A DNA stretch of 64,000 nucleotides from Trebouxia sp. TZW2008 (GCA_002118135.1 BDIU01000243.1:56402-120401); one strand, 5' to 3'; shown: positions 11,912 to 24,114, numbered from the stretch's first letter. Numbers and translations: made by a program. The notes: a model not told the origin generated them from the letters alone.

Positions 11912-14900
11912 ATGACGTCCAGTCCGTGTCAGGCACACCTTCCCGGATGCGATGCGCGCCGTATCGTTCAACTGCCATGTCGTCAGCGGCGATTGTCAAA
12001 TAGCTTACCAGTACGGTCAAGACGAAAACAGCTTGCGCAACCTGCCCGTACAGCAGCGTCAAGTAGCAATGCAGGGCACCAACAGAGCGCTGCAGCACAG
12101 TCTGCAGCTCCCGAAGGCATTGCAGAGCCAATGTCTCAAGAGCAAGTGCTTTCTGAGCAGCAACAACGTAAAAAGCTCTGGTTTGCTGCGGTCAAACCCC
12201 CAATGTACACAGTTTCAATAATACCCATAGCGGTAAGAGACTGGGCAGCACCCTACATTCAGCAGCAAGGCTCATATGTTCCCATCCTAGCCAAGAATTC
12301 ATGAAGCGCAGGTTGCTGCAGCAGCTGCGTATTCTGCTAGTGGATGGTTGTCAATGAGCAAGTTCCTTCAGCTAAACATTGCATCCATTCTGATTATTGC
12401 CTGGCTGAACCTAAGGTAAGTCTGTTGACTTTACTTGCAATTTTTGGCTCTTGCAGCCCACCAAGCTTTGTTCTTTGACTGCAGTAAAGGTGCTGGTATG
12501 AATTTTGATGGCAACAAGTCAGAAAGTGTGGTCAACTTGCCTGATTCTTTCCTGACTGCAGCAATGACGCCTTTGATGCCGACATGAATGTCGATGGCAA
12601 CAAGCCAGAAAGTGTGGTCAACCTGACTGGCAACAGAAATGGCGTCTTGGCTGCTGCCTGGGCCTGCTTTGCAGTTGGTGGCACCTGGCTTTGGTCTCTT
12701 GTCACAGGACAGGTAGACTTCTGTTCTGCTAAACAGACATGCGTCAGCATAAATGCAAGGACTATACACTGCGCGAACTTGTGCGGCCTATGCATCAGCT
12801 TGAATGTGAGTGGTGTCGCAGATACTCTCATGCCCAAGTAGCCTTTGAGTCTTCAACAGACATGTGTCAGCACATCTTGTCACAGGACGGGTAGTTTTCC
12901 CGTCTGCTTTACAGACATGTGTCAGCACAGATTTTTGTTGAAGCTCTTCATGTCAGCCTTGCAGCTGCAGCATTACATTTCATCTTGCATCTGTCATGTT
13001 AGCTGCTTCTTCCTCCATATTAGTTGCTGTGGAGAGACATCACAGATGTCACAGACTTTTCACTCTGACAGTTGCCATGCATGTAGGCTGTCCAAGGGGA
13101 TCCAAGGTTAGCATGCCTGCTTGGTGCTGCTATCTCCTTGGGCTACTTGTACCAGGGTCCACCTTTCAGGTAAGCTGTGAAACCTTTGCCTGCATGAGAC
13201 AGCTCTATCTACAACAGTAAACCGCCCTGCATTGCATCACGCTGAGTGGCAGGGCAGCAAGCCATCCCAATGCCTGGCTCACACTTGCAGCATCGAGATT
13301 TGCATTGTGAGCCACGGCAGATCTGTTCAGTGCTACAATCTCCTTGCAGAAGCTGCTGTTGTCTTGCACTTGATGCTAAGACATGTCAACGCACTTGTAT
13401 CCTATCCGGTTATGCAGGTTGTGCATTATCTTGCACGCCTTGTCAAACACACCCACAACAGATCTAGCACAGTTTGTAAGCAACCATCCAAGTTTACAGC
13501 GGGCAGATTGTGATTTGTGCACCAGTCTGTGGGCCTTGTCAAAGGCATCCGCTTGCTGCTCCCCAACATGATGAACCAGTGAATCAACATACTCTTCATT
13601 ACAGTGATTGATACTGTACAGTCCTTGCGTATTGAGTATCATGTACTGACCCCAGCATATTGCGTGTTTCACAATTTGCACTACATCTCAGCAATTCATA
13701 CTCTAAAATACTGCGTACTGCATATTACGCATTGCATATTTAGTACTTTGTATGGTAACTCACTGTGGTGATCCCATCTGCATCAAAAGCGCTCAAGCTG
13801 TATCCGGGTGCTGTAGGCTGAGCTACAAGGGGCTGGGGGAACCTTTGTGCTTTGTGGCTTTTGGCCCTCTTGCCACCAGTGCCTTCTTTTTAGCTCAGGT
13901 GACGCTCATCTGTCTGAGTGCGATGTGCTACATGTTACAGGGTGTTGGCCATATCATAGATCATTACAAACAGGAAAAAGGAAAAGTTGAAAATGTCTGC
14001 CAGTTGGCAGTGACGTGGGAGCCTCAGCCTTTGGCGGCGAGACGATGTCAATACATCCTCATGCCTATGCAATGCCATGCAATGCCTCTGCATTCAATTG
14101 CAAAGCCTGCTCCAAAAGCATCCTCATGTTTGTCGGCAGCAGGTGTTGCAGGCTCTTGCTGTGCACAGAGTGACAGCTTTGCATGCTTATGTGTCTGCAA
14201 ATGTGTCTGCAAAAGTACTGACTGCCCACTTCTGGCGCAGATTGCAAAGCTTGGCTGTATTGCATGCTCATGTCTCTCTGATCAGTTTACTGAACATCTG
14301 CTGTGTGTGCAGATTGCAAGACCTTCTGGTGCAGTAGCTGCTGACATCAACGCTGCAACTGTGGTGAGCAGTATAGTGGTGGGCATCACCACCAGCCTCA
14401 TCCTGTTTTGCAGCCATTTCCACCAGATTGAGGATGACAGAGCTGCACACAAGATGTCTCCCGTTGTGAGATTAGGAACTGCCAATGGCGTCAAGGTAAG
14501 CATATTGAAATTTTGATAGCAGTCTCATCCTATTCTGCAGCCATTTTCACCTGGTTGAGGACGACAAAGCTGCACACAAGATGTCCCACCTTGTCAGATT
14601 AGGGACTGCCAATGGCGTCAAGGTAGCTCATGAACAATTGTCATCTTGACCATGACCATCATCAGCAGGAGCCGCATTGGCATCAATATCGTCATCACCA
14701 TCAACATGCTCGCAAGTGAAGTGCTGTGACCATACTTGGTCTATACAGAAGATGTGTCCAGACCCATGTTGTGCTTGTAGCCAAGGGTTCCTTCATAAGC
14801 CCACAGACTGTCAAATCGGCAAGTTACCAATGAAGTTTGGCAGTTATGGTCGACTTCAGCATGCCCCGTTGTGTGTCCTGATCAGCTGCAGCAGCTCTGG

Positions 14901-15460
14901 CCTGTCATGTGCTGTACACCCAACACTTAGACCTGCCTTAAACTGACAGGACTGCATTGCTGTGCAGGTGTTGCAGCTTGCGCTGGCAGCTGTATATGCC
15001 CTGGTGGCCGTCTCTATGTTCACAGGCTGGCTGCCTGCTGCTTGCTTTGGAGCATTATGTTTGGTGTTTCCTGTGGTAAGTTTGCACTACTGTGAAAGAA
15101 AATAAGAAGAGATACTTGCCTTTTTGGTGCCTGTCATGATGGTTAGCTCTCTGGGCATTCTAAAATTGCGCTCTTGTAGCAGTGCAAGTTGCAACAGAGT
15201 GCACAGATTGCTGCATGTTGTGCTGCCAACTAATGTGACAACTGCAACAGTTTTTGAGATGTGCTCCGATTGTTTGTCAAGCAAAACCTCATTGTGCTGC
15301 TTTGCAGGTGCGAGACTTTCTATTTTTTGCAGAAATGAACCACACCGATCTCCCTGTCATCAGAATCTTGAAGCTGCATTGTATAAAAGTCCATACTTCA
15401 ATTGGTTTGGCTTTGGCTGTTGGTCTGGTTGCGCCTCAGTTGCTGACGTCACTTGTATAG
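11912..15460 (+). CDS. MENA: 1,4-dihydroxy-2-naphthoate phytyltransferase (MenA/ABC4), chloroplast
   Basis: UbiA-family membrane prenyltransferase that attaches the phytyl chain to 1,4-dihydroxy-2-naphthoate in phylloquinone synthesis, supplying the quinone of photosystem I. Eight exons, all with GT-AG introns and consistent phase: 11912-12232, 12312-12415, 12562-12712, 13087-13169, 13817-13898, 14313-14495, 14968-15075, 15308-15460; 394 residues, stop TAG. The first ~80 residues are rich in Arg, Ser, Ala and Gln, as in a plastid transit peptide. Family landmarks are AAVKPPMYTVSIIPIA, then AWLNLSNDAFDADMNVDGNK (the NDxxDxxxD prenyl-diphosphate and magnesium site), ESVVNLTGNR, GYLYQGPPFR, YKGLGEPLCF and TSLILFCSHFHQIEDD (second Asp-rich site). 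The C-terminus is a short hydrophobic segment. Introns 2, 3 and 6 hold degraded copies of adjoining exon sequence. The start codon is the first in-frame ATG of the open exon; a later start is possible. Confidence 0.93.
12484..12930. repeat. Exon echoes on both sides of menA exon 3
   Basis: A decayed copy of the start of exon 3 (GATGGCAACAAG, GAAAGTGTGGTCAAC) lies upstream at 12484-12545. A copy of the exon end plus donor and first intron bases (CTTGTCACAGGAC, then GGTAG) lies downstream at 12873-12930. Both are in tandem with the functional exon 12562-12712. Confidence 0.75.
14526..14622 (+). repeat. Exon echo: second copy of menA exon 6 end with intact donor
   Basis: About 97 bp after the exon 6 donor repeat the exon's last 90 bases with few changes, ending in the same GCGTCAAG|GTAGCT donor. 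A CAG acceptor at its start could make it a spliced alternative, though the hydrophobic helix before the second Asp site would be shortened. Confidence 0.75.
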
Positions 15461-16196
15461 ATCGTGCAATAAACCAAAATAACGGTCAAGATGGCTTGGT
15501 GCGGCACAAGCTGCTTGAGCGCTGAGCAAGTTCTAATAAACGCAGCGCTCAACAACATGTGGATCTTCATTTCCTTCACATTGTCAACATTGTTCCATGC
15601 AGCAAAGTCCCTGCTGAACGCATGGCAACGATAACAGATCTGAAGTGCAAAGTGACAATAGTGAACTTGGTGCACGCACTGCGGACCTGATTGCTTCCGT
15701 GGGACCAGCAGAATATGCGTTTCACACAGCACAGCGCTTGACGTTGACCAGCCTGCAAAATAAGCACAGTAGGCTTGCTGCTACACAACCAAACTGAATG
15801 TGCGGAAAGAGCGGCAAATTACATCGCCGGCTGCCTGAGAGAACTGCCAAAGCTCAAGCTTATTACATATTACAATCCATGTCTGTTTCAAAAGCAGATT
15901 GCAGCTCTCAGATCTATGCTACCCTCAACATCAGCAACTAGCTAGGCACTAGCAGAAATGAATGTTGAAAAAGATCAACAGCAAAACAAATGACATGTCT
16001 ACACTACTGTGCACCATGACGGGAGTCTCATTCCCAGTAAAAACTCTCACAGGCTGATATCATGCTTGCATTGTGAAGGGTGCCTCAGCAAATGCGAGCT
16101 CAAGCGGGCTATGATTTATTTGCAGTTGCCACTGCTGCAGGGTTTGCAGCAGTGGTCTGCAATGCATGTCTAATACAAGCTGAGATCATGCTTGCA
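15461..16196. other. Convergent 3' region between menA and RCC1
   Basis: The two flanking genes end here tail to tail, so the 736 bp should contain both 3' UTRs and polyadenylation sites. Near the RCC1 stop, 16086-16190 is a degraded copy of the last RCC1 coding stretch (16203-16290), including the Ala/Gln codons. No other coding or RNA feature was recognised. Confidence 0.5.
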
Positions 16197-16290
16197 TCAC
16201 GAAGATGCCTCAGCAGGTGCAGGCTCAGGAGGGCTGTGGCTCCTGTTTGCAGCTGCCACTGCTGCAGGCTGTGCCGCAGTTGTGGTCTGC
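16086..16290. repeat. Echo of the last RCC1 exon in its 3' region
   Basis: Two tandem copies of about 117 bp (starting GCCTCAGCAAATGC and GCCTCAGCAGGTGC). The right-hand copy is the end of the RCC1 coding sequence; the left-hand copy lies past the stop codon. Confidence 0.65.
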
Positions 16291-19200
16291 TTGTCAGCAG
16301 CTGTGGTCTGCTGAGGTGCAGCAGTGGGCTGCTTGTGGGCAGCTGTGGTCTGCTGAGGCGCAGCTGTGGTTTGCTTGGGCACAGCCAGAATGAAGGCCAT
16401 CTGACCCCCGATCTCCAACCCCACAACCTTGCGATCCTTGAACCTCTTGGTCTCCTTCAACTTGAGCGGCACAACCTCATCAGAGTCATCATCGCCTGCA
16501 ATCAGAGATTCATGTCAAGAGTCAAGCAACCAATCTGTATGCTGTGTTTGCACATGTTGTGCTGATTGTTGTGTGGAGCGCTTTGACTGCTGCTATGCAC
16601 AAGCAGAACATGAAAGGCAACCTGGCAGACAAGACCAATTGCAAGACTGTCAAAGTGGGTCTGCAAGCTTCGTTAGCTGCAAGTTGTCGCTGAGTAGCTG
16701 GCACGTCGCAGTTAAATCAGTTCTGAGACATCACAGCAGTCCTGAACAAAACTGGCGGGTAGCCTCAGCTAAAAAACGAGCATGAGATGCTCATTTGGCG
16801 CAATGCAAGCACGAGCCAGCGGCAAGGTCTATGCTGGTGGAAGTTGGGCATAAAGCCAAATCAGCACAGTTGCAGCAGGCAAAATTGCCTGGACTGTAAA
16901 GTTGTTTGCGTAACTGATTGAATCATAGGATATTGGTTGCCAGCTTGACTGGTTGACTGATTGATTGATGGATCGATTGCTTGCTTGAATGACTGATTGA
17001 CTGAAGAGCAGCATGTGTAGAAACTCACCTTTGCCCAGCTGGCTGTTGGTGTTGGCACCCCACAAGTACGCATCGCCAGTCTTAGTGTAGCAGCCTGACA
17101 CCATAATGCCTGCAGTCAAGGTAGCCACAGATGTATGGATGTGCATATCGAGGAGACTGAAAATATGGACAAAAACACCCTGCCAACATTGATTACTGGC
17201 TGACCACTGAGTTACGCATCAACAGAGACAAGTGCAAAGATGCACTCTCAAAGAAGCATTTAAACAGAGTCAGTAAGCAAGGTCTGGTTGCACAATCGAG
17301 CAAACAAATGTCAGCCAGACAATGCTAGCCAGCATGACAGGTTGAAGCACTGATTGCACTGGCAGCAGCTGCTGCTCGGCCACAGAAGATTACAGCGGCA
17401 AGTGTTGCAAGAATTGCGTGATGCAATCTGTTCACTACAAGAAAGTCTATAACAGCAGCAGCAACAGCAATCTGCTCAGCATGTACATGAATTGGCATGC
17501 AATACACATCAGCAGCCAGGCACACCGTCCAAGCCATCCACAAGCATGGCCTCAGCCATTACAGAACAATGGCGCATCCGCAGCAGCAGCAGCAGCAGCA
17601 AGATCTGTTGTACTACATCCAAACGCAAGAGACTGTGAGATCCAAGTGAGGCATACCAGCAGCCATTCCAGAGACAGGCACACCATGCAAGCCATCCACA
17701 AGCATGGCCTCAGGGACTGCGTCATCACTGTTTATGTTGACATTCTTCCTGCCCAGCCGCCCGTATGTGGGTCTCCCAAACGACAACAGCTTGTTGTCCT
17801 GCATCAAGCAGAACCTTTGAGTGCTAAAGGTTCTGCACTGCATTGAGATATAGGGTTGATTTGCAGTCGTGGTGCTGGCCCCATCGTCTACACACCTGCA
17901 GGTGATAAAACACGCCTGCTGTATGGCCTACAGGAACAGAGTGAGACATGCCTGTTACCTACTTTGCGTTCGCATGGGCACAGTTGTCAATCAATCAATC
18001 AATTGGAGCATAAGTTATCCAAGATTGGAGAGGGCATCTCAGTACTAGCTTGTCTTCAAGCAAGTCACTCCTGATGCGTTATCAGATCAACAGACATCAC
18101 ACAGGTCTTGCCAGTCACTGCTACTCCGCCTTGTGTGTAATTCACTCAATTGGTCTCGTGCATGTTGTTGACAACATGTTGCAGACATTGCCCAGCCATG
18201 CTTGTCATTGCTCAGCCGCCCTGTGTAAACATGCACTCAAACGACCTTGTGCATATTGTGGGCATCATATTGCAAACTGCATTGCTGGGCAATTCCTTAC
18301 AGCATGCTGCAGACAAAATCCACTCATGCTGTGCATACTGTTGACAGCATGTCACAGACATTATTCAATTTTGTCGTGCATGGTGCACACAGCATGTGAA
18401 GAACATGATCCTCACCTGAGTGAGGCAGAGAGTATGGTGCTGGCCGCCACGCGCCTGGCTGATATCCTTGCCATGCAAACTGGAGACAAGGTCTGGCGTC
18501 AACGCAGGCTCCTGCACATATGCATGTTCAACATCAGCAGCTAGAACAACTGGAGATGGCAGACAAGGCATACAGCATTGCATTACATCTGAGCCCAACA
18601 TGGCTAGCAAATATCCTTGCCATGCAAGCTGGAGACAAGGTCTGGCATCAGCGCAGGCTCCTACAGGAAAGCAGGCTCAAAGTCAGCTGCAGACAGGCAT
18701 CATTCACCAATGTATGCTAGCTGATGCAAGCAGCATTGTGTGCCTTGTAGCGGGCTGATGTCCTGGCCACGCTACCTAGGGACAAAGTTCAGCGTTAACG
18801 CAGGCTCCTGCAACACCCCCAACATCAGCAGCTGAAGCAGTTGGGCAATGCATGCGCCTGGCTGATGGTGCCATGCAAATTGTAGACAAGGTCTGGCGTC
18901 AACGCAGGCTCCTGCATATACACCCTCTCAACATGAGCAGCTGGAGCAAGTGAGGCAATGCATGCGCTTGGCCAATGTACGTACCATGCAAACTGGAGAC
19001 AAGGTCTGGCGTCAACGCAGGCTCCTGCATATGTGCACTCTGAACATCAGCAGCTCAATGAATGGAGGATGGCATAGCGTCTGAGAACAGAGCAAGCTGC
19101 TGTTCTACTGGTGAAGGCCCCATGACCACACATGGATGGCTTCATGTATGGCAGACACATTCTCTCACTTGATTATGCAAGCAGACAACTCCTGAGGTAA

Positions 19201-22200
19201 CACGTTTGTGCAGTGCTCACCAGGTCTGACGTGCCCAACTGGCCATACTGATTGAGCCCCCAAGACCAGACGTGACCCGATTCATCAATGGCGTATGATG
19301 CATAGCTGCCACAGGCTACATCCACTAGGGGGCTATGGGTTGATACACCCCTGTGCCTCTTTGTCCTCTTGACTGGGTGGGGGTGAAGCAGCACCTCCTG
19401 CAACACAAATTACGACGACGTGTCAGATACTCAAGCACAGGTGCTAGTTCAATGGCGCATGACATATGGCTGACACAAGCTGCATTCACCAGGCAGCTGT
19501 GGGTGGAGAACCTGTGCTTTTGCGTCGTTTGACTGTGTGAGGGTGAAGACATACATCCAGTGTAACATATATGATGCTTCGCCTACACTGCTTGGACAAG
19601 CACTCAATGTGTTCGCAAACTCAATCAGGGCAACAGCATGATGCTGGCAATGATGATGCAGGTGCGGACTAGAATGGTGATCAAGACGTCGCTTTACTCT
19701 GTCTATGACAAAGGCAACAGTCCCAGCATGCAGCCTTAACATGAGACGCACCCTGGCGTCTGTTTCCAGCAGTCGCTCACTAATGGTCTCAAATGATTGC
19801 GAGTAGCTCGTAGTATACCACACACCAAGCACAATGCATATGAGGCCAAACTTGTAGTTTCCCTACCTTGGCATCCCTTTCCAGCAGTCGCTCACCAATG
19901 CGGCCCAGCTGCCCCTGCCTGCCAGTGCCCCAAGACATAACCTGCCCTCCCCTTGTTAGCATGAGACAGTGATCTGTGCCTACACAGTCAGAGCTGTCAT
20001 CAGTATGCAGTATCACCATATACATGCTTGCTAGTGAGGTTCGTTGACAGCATCTGGCCCCCTTGCCTTAACATCAGCTAGTGGTTTATGCCTACACAAC
20101 CACACATGTTGTCACCATGATAAACGTCACAGACATCAGCATTATCAAATGCATGCTGGTTAGGTCTCAGGAACGGTATGCCAATGCGGCCCAGCTGCCC
20201 TTGCTTGCCTGTGCCCCACAACATCATGTGTCCTCCTCGCGTTAGCATCAGGCAGTGATCTGTGCCTGCACGAATTCATCATCAATTTGAGCTCAGATTA
20301 TCAAATCCCATGACCATACTAGGTGTAAAACAGAAGCAACGCAGTGTGTCATCATCACAGACATCCGCTCGCAATCCCTCTGGCCAAGCCCTTCAATTTT
20401 GTGTTTTTGTTCCCTTGCAAAGGCGCTGCAGATGTGCGCAAGTTCCACCAGAGGCTAGATCTTTCCCTTTGCAAGGGTGCTGTACATTGTGGGAAACTCA
20501 CCAAAGGCAATTGTGACAGCCAGGTCATCAATTGTTGGCCTGCCTCTGCTTAAGAGGCTTCCTTCACAACGTCAAGCCCTTCTTGTTCCTGCTTTTTCCT
20601 TGCAAGAACACTGTGACATTGCAGGGCGCTGTACATATTTGAGGGGAATGGATTGGGGTGTAAACTCTGTTGTTTATGTATGCAAGTTATCCATGTTATC
20701 AGTGACCAAGAAACCCACCAGAGGCCGTTTTGACAGCCTGGTCGCGGCTGCCAAACCAGAGCGGACAGCAAAGCACACTGTGTCCTGTTTGCTCACATTG
20801 CAAGTGCACAAGTGTTGAAACCCCACCAGAGGCAGGTGACAGCCTAACCAGCAGGTTGCTGGCTACTTGTGCTTGCAGAGATTTCCTTTACAACACCCTT
20901 TGCCCCAACCAAAACAGAAAGTGAAAAGATAATTTACCAGAAGCTATCTTGACAGCCTGGTCAGTGGCTTTCTGGGGCTCCCAAACCAAAGTGGGCAACA
21001 AGGCATACTTGTGACCCTCTGCAAAGCCATACACTCCTGTAGCATCCCTGTAAGTGCCCCAACCGTAGACAGCCCCTCTCTGTGTCAGTGCTATGGTGTG
21101 AGAGTCCCCTGCATGCCAGCACACATTGTCTTTGATCATGCAAAGCAGTTGTATGGATCCAAAGGCCAACAGTGAAGTTTGCATTACGTTGCATTCTAGT
21201 AAGCAGGGTGACACAAGCTGGCAGAAGTGCAGACCGTGTGTGACTTGCAAGCAACTGGTCTGCTGAAGCACCAAGCGAGACTTGCAGTGACAGAAACGAT
21301 TTTTCAGGCTAAGGCTGACAGCATGTGGAAAGGTAGTTCCAAAAGGTGCATACAGCATGTGGCGTACCAGCAGAGATCTGCACTACATGCCCATGCGGTG
21401 TTGGCACATCCACTCGGCCCCAAGTGTAGGAGTCACTGGCAGTTCCTTCTTTGTCTTTCCACAACTCACCAGCTGCATGACATGTGCATGATACTCAGTC
21501 AAGCTATATGCATGCCAATCAGATTGCTCAGCACACATGCGTTGCTCACAGCCCAGCTTCAGGAAACTTTGGGCAGAAACTTGACACCTGAAATCAGGCT
21601 GAATGACAAAGTTGGCATTTGCAATTCACACTCATGCGCAGTGACAGAGTTGGTCATCACACTTCACAAATATATGCAGATTGATGGAATCTGGCTGAGT
21701 AACTACCAGTGTGACGGCCTAGAGCGCCCTCGTCATTGACACCACAAGACCAGACCTCGTGGGATGCTGTCAGTGCTACTGAGTGCATTCCTCCGGCAGC
21801 AATTTGCAATGTCTGCATCACAAGGAAAAGGGCTTTGTTCATGAGGCTCTAGGCTGAAGCAGCGTTTTGGCGTGTTCTCAGCAGGGTTCTGTAGCAATCA
21901 GTACGTGCTTTTTGGCAGGGCATCACCTGCTGCTCCCCAGCAGATGTGGGCAATGGTCTAGGTGCTTCCACGACGTCCTCGCCCAGGCCAAACTGCCCGC
22001 AGTCTCCGTCTCCAACGACAAACAGGTCTGCAGCGACCTGATGAGCAAGCATAACTCAGGTTGGAGCGCTTGAACAGCTGCGATGAGCAACAGAAGCCCA
22101 TACGGTGCATGCTTTCTGTGCACTGCGAGCTCCACAAATCACCTTAGCATGCGTGGCGTGTTCTACAGCTGCCAAGTCCTCATCGACTGGCTTGCGTTTG

Positions 22201-22295
22201 CGTGAAACAGGTGCTTTGGCCGCCGGCTTCGCTTCTTTTTCAGGTGCTACCTTGGTCGTAGCAGCTTTCGGCTTGCGAGATCCCTTTGGAGGCAT
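16197..22295 (-). CDS. RCC1: RCC1, guanine nucleotide exchange factor for Ran
   Basis: Seven-bladed propeller that binds chromatin and loads GTP on Ran, setting the nuclear RanGTP gradient for transport and spindle assembly. Eleven exons: 22295-22143, 22037-21927, 21812-21707, 21472-21368, 21108-20938, 19979-19867, 19397-19221, 18511-18416, 17798-17657, 17109-17029, 16495-16197; all phases match, 517 residues. It is a true RCC1, not just an RCC1-repeat protein. The N-terminus is a Lys/Ala tail ending in SRKRKP, like the histone- and DNA-binding tail of animal RCC1. Blade motifs follow in the same order: GDGDCGQFGLGEDV, AAGGMHSVALT, NDEGALGRH, SAGDSHTIALT, GTDHCLMLT, GRQGQLGR, GGQHHTLCLT, PTYGRLGR. 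The residues matching human Asp44, Asp128, Asp182 and His304 are all kept. A Thr/Ala/Gln/Pro-rich tail of ~60 residues is extra. Nearly every intron contains echoes of exon ends. Confidence 0.93.
17507..17560. repeat. Echo of the end of RCC1 exon 9 with lost donor
   Basis: The sequence encoding EAMLVDGL and the end GCTGCTG recur downstream of exon 17798-17657, but the GT donor has become AT. Confidence 0.65.
18600..19040. repeat. Four echoes of the start of RCC1 exon 8
   Basis: The acceptor-side segment of exon 18511-18416 (GACAAGGTCTGGCGTCAACG, GCAGGCTCCTGCA on the plus strand) recurs near 18606-18664, 18768-18815, 18870-18920 and 18980-19030, with spacing of about 110-160 bp. The word GTCTGGCGTCAACGCAGG is kept exactly in several copies. 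Confidence 0.8.
19440..19805. repeat. Echoes of RCC1 exon 7 start and exon 6 end
   Basis: At 19440-19560 there is a diverged copy of the 5' part of exon 19397-19221, and at 19755-19805 a copy of the 3' part of exon 19979-19867 (encoding SERLLETDAR), both inside the same intron. Confidence 0.7.
20165..20850. repeat. Echoes of RCC1 exon 6 (full copy) and exon 5 end (about four copies)
   Basis: At 20165-20275 lies a near-complete second exon 6 with acceptor and an open frame (GTDHCLMLTRGG kept), lacking a clear donor. Between 20430 and 20850, four copies of the exon 5 end (encoding DQAVK.ASG, followed by GGTG or GGTA) are spaced by about 70-200 bp. Confidence 0.8.
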
Positions 22296-22388
22296 GATGA
22301 CGCCTGTATCGATGCAAGTTGCTGCTCGAATTGAGGCAAAGTTTGTCCGAGTTGGTCAACGCTCGGAAGCTAGTCACGAAGTCTGTTA

Positions 22389-22586
22389 ATGAAGAAGATG
22401 CATGCGTGTCAGAATGCATTAATAGATGGCCCTGCAAATGCTCCACAGAAGTGCGCGCTTTGTGGCAACGGTGTCCAAGGTACGCGTGCACTGGTGCTAC
22501 AGCTTGTGCCAATGGAAACAGAGAATGCTGTGAATGCACAGTGCATTAGTTGCAGACTGAACAGCTTGCAATACAGCACCAGCTGA
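22389..22586 (+). CDS. Possible small protein with two Cys-x-x-Cys pairs
   Basis: Open frame of 65 residues starting at an ATG that follows an in-frame stop, placed head to head with RCC1. It contains KCALCGNGVQ and later AQCISCRL, a spacing that could bind one zinc ion. A GT after GNGVQ could also be a splice donor, so this may be a first exon. No family was recognised and chance is a real alternative. Confidence 0.2.
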   Translation: MKKMHACQNALIDGPANAPQKCALCGNGVQGTRALVLQLVPMETENAVNAQCISCRLNSLQYSTS

Positions 22587-23564
22587 CACCTCAAGCACTG
22601 CCAAAATTCAAGCAGGATTGTGTGCATGCATCCAGTCCAAGGCCGATGTTGACCATACATTTGTGCTCAACACAGCCATGTCACAACCAGAAGCAAGGAC
22701 TTGCCATAGCAGATTTTACTGCAAGTCCACTGGGCAAATGCAAGCACCTGCCATCTGGCTGACTGTAGTGACCACGCGCTTCATGTAGCCACATTTCCTT
22801 TTTGCAAGATACGTGGTATACATAAGCGTTGCGACAAATCTCTCTTACATGATAGCCAAGCGCTGCACACAGATCTATTGGAATTTCAAAGACTCTGGTG
22901 ACCAGCTGGTGTGGCTGCAGCCACATAGAGGCTGCTTAACACCAGCACATACTGAAGCACTCCTCATTTGTGTGACTGCCTTTCCAGATGACATCACCGC
23001 TGTCTAAAAGAACAGCATCTCTAAGACTGCTTAACAATACTGTCTGTAAAAGGAGTCATCTCTGCACAAGCTGGGAAATGCTCAGTCCAAATTTACTCAA
23101 CGAATGGTTGAAGGACATGCCGTCAAGATTCTGCTTGCACATGGCATCTCAACACCACTCACAAGTTGAACCTTGACTGCCAAGCAGATTGCGTTGTTGC
23201 TCATGTCAGTACCAACTGTCTCTCAAATTGCCTCACTATTCCGACAGGCTATTGGTAAGTGATCCAAACAATGCTATACAGCAGTCAGCCATCTGCTAAA
23301 ATCTGAAAGGTTCGATTTCTGCAAAGCAGCTCAACAATCTGCTCAAAGCCCAATACTGGCTTTGCAAAGCAGCTAGGAGCAGAATGCGTAGAAATGAACA
23401 CATTTGACAACTTCTGTCAAAATCCCAGAGGATGGATAGTTGTTCGAATCAGCTAAGTGCAAATTGTGCTGTAGTGGCGGTAGATGATGGCCCAGAAGGT
23501 CGACAGTTGTCAAGCGTCTAAACAACAGCTCCTATCCAATTCTGGCTGATTATTAGCTGTAGAG

Positions 23565-23829
23565 TCAGCTAGGTGCAAGATGTGCAATACTGGAGGCAGG
23601 CAGCAGCGCCAGCTGGGCAGTCTTCGTTGTTTGGCTGTGCTGCGCAGTTGTTGGTTGGAACCCCATTGACGCAAATGAGGTAGGCAGAACAGCCTTGTGG
23701 GTTGCTGCCTGGGAAGCCTGGGCAATTGTAGCCATGAGCTGCAGAAGCAGCAGGAAGTCAGACACAAGGCCCTGCAATTTTGTTCTGCAAATGATGATTA
23801 GTCTACAGATGGATCTGGTTTCAGAGATC
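23565..23829 (-). CDS. Unassigned minus-strand exon-like open frame
   Basis: Open frame with a good acceptor (TTTGCAG) at its start and codon choice like the neighbouring genes. It begins with KLQGLVSDFLLLLQLMATIA, which could form an amphipathic helix, and ends in a Thr/Ala/Gln-rich tail. The reading phase does not match the last exon of the secreted-protein gene just upstream, so it is either a separate gene whose other exons I cannot see, or chance. Confidence 0.2.
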
Positions 23830-24114
23830 AATGCTTTGACTGTGTTTTCAAATGTCTGGAAACCTCAGCAGATCAGTTGCAGAAGGCTAAGGTTGGTGAG
23901 GCAGTGCCATTGCATTTGCAATGGACGGGATGCAGCATGCATGCACATGACTGCTTCACGGGGTTGATGATTCTTTCACACAGTGCGCATGACCAAAGCG
24001 GTGAGAGCCAAGATCTAATGGATAGCCATGGCACAAATCTGCTGTGTCGTGTCTCCTGGCAGTGTGACGCATGCTGCTTGAAACAACAGTGCAATTCATT
24101 GTCACACTTCACAT

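Larger units (their letters stand above)
22296..24114. other. Intergenic region upstream of RCC1 with two weak coding candidates
   Basis: About 1.8 kb between the RCC1 start codon and the stop of the next minus-strand gene. It must hold the RCC1 promoter. Two open frames could be real but are unsupported by family: 22389-22586 plus (65 residues with CALC and CISC pairs) and 23565-23829 minus. The rest is rich in TGCATGC and CAGC words with no assignable function. Confidence 0.4.
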
